From contig QKXI01000012.1 in assembly GCA_003367665.1 (NCBI GenBank), positions 1-64,000 of the forward strand: 64,000 nt of DNA. The letters are read 5' to 3'. The notes under the pieces are model-generated. The model saw only the letters and a program-made list of their open reading frames with translations, searched no databases and was not told where the DNA came from. Shown in pieces: positions 60,537-64,000 of this stretch (within the stretch, counting starts at the first letter, position 1; each line of letters begins with the position of its first letter). The DNA comes from Leifsonia sp. ku-ls (GTDB lineage: Bacteria > Actinomycetota > Actinomycetes > Actinomycetales > Microbacteriaceae). Made by a program: the position numbers and the translations under genes.

Positions 60537-61304
60537 GTGGAACTGCAGGGCAAGAGCGTCGTCGTCACCGGCGGGAACAGCGGGATCGGCGCGGCCATCG
60601 TGCGCTCGCTGGCCCGCGAGGGGGCCTCCGTGGTGATCGACTACTTCTCGCACCCGGAGGACGCCGCCGACCTGGTGCAGGAGATCACGCGCGCCGGCGG
60701 CCGGGCGATCGGCGTGGAGGCCGACGTCACCACCTCCGCGGGCATCGACAAGCTCATCGGCGCCGCCGTCGACGAGTTCGGGCGGCTCGACGCCTTCGTG
60801 AACAACGCCGGCATCGAGACGCGGCACAGCCTCCTGGAGCTCGACGAGGCGACCTTCGAGAAGGTGACGGCCGTCAACCTGAAGAGCGCGGTCTTCGGCA
60901 CCCAGCGCGCGGCGAAGCGCTTCCTCGAGCAGGGCACCGGCGGTGTGGTCGTGAACGTGTCGTCGGTGCACGAGGACTGGCCGATGCCGGGAAACCTCGC
61001 CTACTGCGTCTCGAAGGGCGGGATGCGGATGCTCACCCGCACCGCCGGCGTCGAGCTCGGCCCGCAGGGCGTGCGGGTGGTGAGCGTCGCCCCTGGCGCC
61101 GTGAACACGCCCATCAACGCCGCCACGATGAAGGACGACGCCCTCCGGCAGAAGCTGGAGAACTCCATCCCGCTGAGGCAGGTCGCCGAACCGAGCGAGA
61201 TCGGGGATGTGGTGGCCTTCGTGATCTCCGACGCCGCGCGCTACATGACGGCGACGACCGTGTTCGTCGACGGCGGGATCATGCACGGCAGCGTGGGACT
61301 GTGA
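60537..61304 (+). CDS. SDR dehydrogenase, glucose-1-dehydrogenase-like
   Basis: 255 aa from GTG 60537, preceded by GGGAGGC. SDR motifs are GGNSGIG, NNAGIETRHSLLELDE, VSSVHEDWPMPGN and YCVSKGGM (catalytic Tyr and Lys). IETRHSLLE and VHEDWPMPGNLAYC match bacterial glucose-1-dehydrogenases. It is probably NAD(P)-dependent sugar or polyol oxidation. The stop overlaps the GH15 start by GTGA. Confidence 0.87.
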   Translation: MELQGKSVVVTGGNSGIGAAIVRSLAREGASVVIDYFSHPEDAADLVQEITRAGGRAIGVEADVTTSAGIDKLIGAAVDEFGRLDAFVNNAGIETRHSLLELDEATFEKVTAVNLKSAVFGTQRAAKRFLEQGTGGVVVNVSSVHEDWPMPGNLAYCVSKGGMRMLTRTAGVELGPQGVRVVSVAPGAVNTPINAATMKDDALRQKLENSIPLRQVAEPSEIGDVVAFVISDAARYMTATTVFVDGGIMHGSVGL

Positions 61305-63112
61305 CCGCCGCCCGGATCGAGGACTACGCCATGATCGGGGACCTGCACACCGCCGCCATGGTCTCCGCGGACGGCTCGGTCGACTGGCTCTGTCTGCCCC
61401 GGTTCGACTCGCCTGCCTGCTTCGCCGCACTGCTCGACGACGCGTCCGCCGGCCGCTGGCGGATCGCGCCGGCCTCGGGCGAGCGCAGCACCCGGCGGAG
61501 GTACCGCGACGGCACGCTCATCCTGGAGACCGAGTGGGAGACGGCGGAGGGGCACGTCCGGGTGACCGACCTCATGCCGGTGCGCGACCGCGCGGCCGAC
61601 CTGGTGCGGATCGTCGAGGGCCTCTCCGGCTCGGTACGGGTCCTGTCGGAGCTGACGCTGCGGTTCGACTACGGCCACGTCGTGCCGTGGGTGACGCGCA
61701 CCGACGGCGGGATCCGGGCGGTCGCCGGCCCGGACGCGGTGCTCGTCACGTCCCTGGTGCCGCTCGCCGGCCGCGACCTCAGCACCGTGGCGGAGTTCAC
61801 GGTGGAGGCCGGCGACCGGGTCCCGTTCGTGCTGACCTGGTTCCCGAGCCACGAGCCGGAGCCAGAGCCCGCGGACGCCGAGCAGGCGCTCGCGGCGACC
61901 GAGCTGTTCTGGACGCGGTGGAGCGGTCGGAGCACCGCCTACGGCCCGCACACCGACGCCGTCCAGCGTTCGCTCATCACTCTCAAGGCGCTGACCTACC
62001 AGCCGACGGGTGGCATCGTCGCCGCGCCCACCACCTCCCTGCCCGAGCAGCCGGGCGGCCCGCGCAACTGGGACTACCGGTTCTGCTGGTTACGCGACGC
62101 GACCCTCGCTCTGCAGTCGCTGCTCACCGCGGGCTACACCGACGAGGCCCGCGAGTGGCGGGACTGGCTGGTGCGCGCGGTGGCCGGCGACCCCGCCGAC
62201 CTACGCATCATGTACGGTCTCGACGGCCGCCGGCGGCTGCCGGAGGAGACGCTCGACTGGCTGGGCGGCTACGACGACTCGACCCCGGTGCGCGTCGGCA
62301 ACGCCGCGTCGGAGCAGCTGCAGCTCGACGTGTGGGGCGAGGTGCTCGACGGGCTCGCCCTCACCCGCACCACGATCGGTTCCGGCGACGACGACGCCTG
62401 GAACGTGCAGCGGGCGCTGGCGGACCACCTCGCCGAACGCTGGCGCGAGCCGGACAACGGCCTGTGGGAGATGCGCGGGCCGCGCCGGCACTTCACCCAC
62501 TCCAAGGTGATGGCGTGGGTGGCCTTCGACCGGATGATCGCCGGCGCCCAGCAGTTCGGCCTTCCCGGCCCGGTGCGTCGCTGGGAGCGGCTGCGCGCCG
62601 AGATCCGCCGCGAGATCCTGGCGAAGGGGTTCGACGCCTCCCGCAACACCTTCGTGCAGTCGTACGGCTCGAAGGACCTGGACGCGTCGCTGCTGCTCAT
62701 CCCGCGCGTCGGCTTCCTGCCGCCCGACGACCCGCGCGTCATCGGCACGATCGAGGCGATCCAGCGCGACCTGACCGACGACGGCCTGGTGCTGCGCTAC
62801 CGCCCGCAGAAGAGCGACGACGGTCTGCCCGGCGGCGAGGGCGTGTTCCTCGCCTGCTCGTTCTGGCTGGTGGACGCGCTCCTCGGCGCCGGCCGCCGGC
62901 AGGAAGCCGAGGAGCTGTTCGAGCGCCTGCTGTCGCTGCGCAACGACGTCGGCCTGCTCAGCGAGGAGTGGGACCCGCACGCCGCACGCCAGCTGGGCAA
63001 CATTCCGCAGGCGTACAGCCACTTCGCCCTGGTGCGCAGCGCGTTCCACCTGCTCGCCGGCGGCGTCTCGACCACGCAGGACCGCATCCCGATCGCCAAC
63101 AGGAAGGACTGA
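61301..63112 (+). CDS. Glycoside hydrolase family 15 (glucoamylase/trehalase-like)
   Basis: 603 aa from GTG 61301. The N-terminal beta domain (1-215) starts RIEDYAMIGDLHTAAMVSADGSVDWLC. The (alpha/alpha)6 barrel follows, with RNWDYRFCWLRDATLALQSLL carrying the general acid region and LLSEEWDPHAARQLGNIPQAYSH the second Glu region. Such actinobacterial GH15 proteins act on trehalose or alpha-glucans in the cytoplasm. It lies in an operon with the SDR and the following flavoprotein. Confidence 0.9.
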   Translation: MTAARIEDYAMIGDLHTAAMVSADGSVDWLCLPRFDSPACFAALLDDASAGRWRIAPASGERSTRRRYRDGTLILETEWETAEGHVRVTDLMPVRDRAADLVRIVEGLSGSVRVLSELTLRFDYGHVVPWVTRTDGGIRAVAGPDAVLVTSLVPLAGRDLSTVAEFTVEAGDRVPFVLTWFPSHEPEPEPADAEQALAATELFWTRWSGRSTAYGPHTDAVQRSLITLKALTYQPTGGIVAAPTTSLPEQPGGPRNWDYRFCWLRDATLALQSLLTAGYTDEAREWRDWLVRAVAGDPADLRIMYGLDGRRRLPEETLDWLGGYDDSTPVRVGNAASEQLQLDVWGEVLDGLALTRTTIGSGDDDAWNVQRALADHLAERWREPDNGLWEMRGPRRHFTHSKVMAWVAFDRMIAGAQQFGLPGPVRRWERLRAEIRREILAKGFDASRNTFVQSYGSKDLDASLLLIPRVGFLPPDDPRVIGTIEAIQRDLTDDGLVLRYRPQKSDDGLPGGEGVFLACSFWLVDALLGAGRRQEAEELFERLLSLRNDVGLLSEEWDPHAARQLGNIPQAYSHFALVRSAFHLLAGGVSTTQDRIPIANRKD

Positions 63113-63115
63113 GCC

Positions 63116-64000
63116 ATGGCCGAGCCGCACATCCTCATCCTCGGCGCCGGATTCTCCGGGTTCACCCTCGCGCGCGAGCTGCGCAGGGACGCCGCCGCCC
63201 ACCGCCTCCGGCTGACCGTGGTCGAGCCGGAGCCCTACCTGACCTACAAGCCGCTGCTGCCCGAGGTCGCCGGCGGCGAGACGCAGGCGCGCGACACCGC
63301 GGTGCCGCTCCGTCGGTTGCTGAAGCACGCCGACCTGGTCGCCGGGTCGCTCGAGACGGTGGATACCGCGGCCAAGACCGCCGTCGTGCGCACGGTCGAC
63401 GGGACGGAGCGCGCCCTCCACTACGACCACGTCGTGTTCGCGCTCGGCGCGGTGACCAAGGTGCTGCCCATCCCGGGTCTGGCGGAGAACGCGATCGGCT
63501 TCTCGAGCATCGAGGAGGCCGCGGCGCTGCGCGACCACGTGCTCGAACGGATCCGGTTCGCCTCGTCGACCACCGACGCGGCCGAGCGGCGGCGGGCGCT
63601 GACCTTCGTCTTCGTCGGCGGCGGGTACACCGGCGTCGAGGCCATCGCCGAGCTGCAGCGACTGGCCGCGCGCGAGCTCGACCGCTATCGCGAGCTGGAC
63701 GGCGAGCGCATGACCTGGCTGCTGGTCGAGGTCGCCGGACGCATCGCCGCCGAACTGCCGGAGCAGCTGTCGGGGTGGACGCTACGGCTGCTGCGGCGGC
63801 GCGGCATCCAGGTGCTGCTCCACACCGAGGTGACCAGCTGCGAGCAGGGCCAGGTGTCGCTCAGCACCGGCGACACGTATCCGGCGGACACGATCGTCTG
63901 GGTCGCGGGCGTCACCCCGAATCCGGTGCTCGACCGGGCCGACGTTCCGCGCGGGCCGAAGGGGCACGTCCAGTGCGATGCGACTCTGCGGGCGGTGCAC
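63116..64000 (+). CDS. NDH-2-like NAD(P)/FAD oxidoreductase (partial, 3' end beyond window)
   Basis: 295 codons from ATG 63116, only 3 nt after the GH15 stop. FAD binding is by ILILGAGFSGFTLARELRR, and the second dinucleotide fold is FVFVGGGYTGVEAIAEL. PYLTYKPLLPEVAGG and FALGAVTKVLPIPGLAENA match type II NADH:quinone dehydrogenases. It feeds electrons to quinone at the membrane without pumping protons. The C-terminal membrane-binding region is not in the window. Confidence 0.85.
   Translation, partial: MAEPHILILGAGFSGFTLARELRRDAAAHRLRLTVVEPEPYLTYKPLLPEVAGGETQARDTAVPLRRLLKHADLVAGSLETVDTAAKTAVVRTVDGTERALHYDHVVFALGAVTKVLPIPGLAENAIGFSSIEEAAALRDHVLERIRFASSTTDAAERRRALTFVFVGGGYTGVEAIAELQRLAARELDRYRELDGERMTWLLVEVAGRIAAELPEQLSGWTLRLLRRRGIQVLLHTEVTSCEQGQVSLSTGDTYPADTIVWVAGVTPNPVLDRADVPRGPKGHVQCDATLRAVH

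Overview
The window is very GC-rich (about 70 percent or more by eye), densely packed, uses many GTG starts and has many stop/start overlaps of the ATGA, GTGA and TGATG type. This points to an actinobacterium. Several small proteins, namely a DUF7882-like protein, a DUF6458-like protein and a lipoprotein/LASTG-anchored surface set, fit Microbacteriaceae, most likely a Leifsonia-like organism. That assignment is inference. I see no rRNA, tRNA, CRISPR array, integrase or insertion sequence. It looks like ordinary chromosome with one small acquired-looking toxin-antitoxin pair.

Region by region. 1-5.7 kb: a partial minus-strand gene, a RibD/DHFR-fold reductase, an EamA exporter, an amino-acid permease broken by an in-frame TAG, and a DHA2 drug exporter overlapping its marR. 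5.9-13.1 kb: a phosphate-acquisition-like group (secreted metallophosphatase, S1/P1-type nuclease, LASTG-anchored alkaline phosphatase), a LysM-like lipoprotein whose start codon lies in a hairpin loop, panD, a CtaG-like protein with a damaged-looking 5' end, and a YjbR/TfoX-like protein. 13.2-25.9 kb: flavin monooxygenase, a small unknown protein, VOC protein, arylsulfatase, metallo-beta-lactamase-fold hydrolase, a fasciclin lipoprotein divergent from a membrane-anchored sulfite-oxidase-like enzyme, DedA, a ScbR/ArpA-like TetR divergent from a membrane protein, cupin, and an ATP-dependent DNA ligase.

25.9-37.0 kb is the most coherent system. It is a divergent peptide-uptake cluster with seven overlapping or tightly spaced minus-strand genes: M19 dipeptidase, binding protein, two permeases, a creatinase-like M24 enzyme, an S33 hydrolase and a tandem Lrp/AsnC regulator. 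Two ATPases and a Gfo/Idh/MocA oxidoreductase run the other way. The M19 and M24 enzymes carry altered metal-ligand motifs, which suggests an unusual substrate. The 165-bp divergent promoter holds nested inverted repeats.

37.0-45.5 kb: a hydroxybutyrate-dehydrogenase-like SDR with two alpha/beta hydrolases behind a strong leader hairpin; a TacA/TacT pair with a perfect operator palindrome; a TetR divergent from agmatine deiminase plus an amidase-signature enzyme; a 20-nt tandem repeat; a VanY-like lipoprotein; and a NAD(P)-binding protein divergent from a MarR regulator. 45.9-64 kb: argG, a 63-bp hairpin element, a MarR plus GlxA-like regulator pair, GAPDH, lipid kinase, PASTA-less Ser/Thr kinase, small membrane proteins, PLP decarboxylase, a phosphotransferase, a TRIC-type channel, cold-shock protein, a membrane-anchored unknown protein, succinate-semialdehyde dehydrogenase, an SDR-GH15 pair, and an NDH-2-like flavoprotein running off the end.

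No stretch longer than about 300 bases lacks a gene. The longest gaps (57493-57775, 60332-60536, 5689-5882, 33806-33970, 44006-44161) are described through the regulatory sites and repeats they contain.
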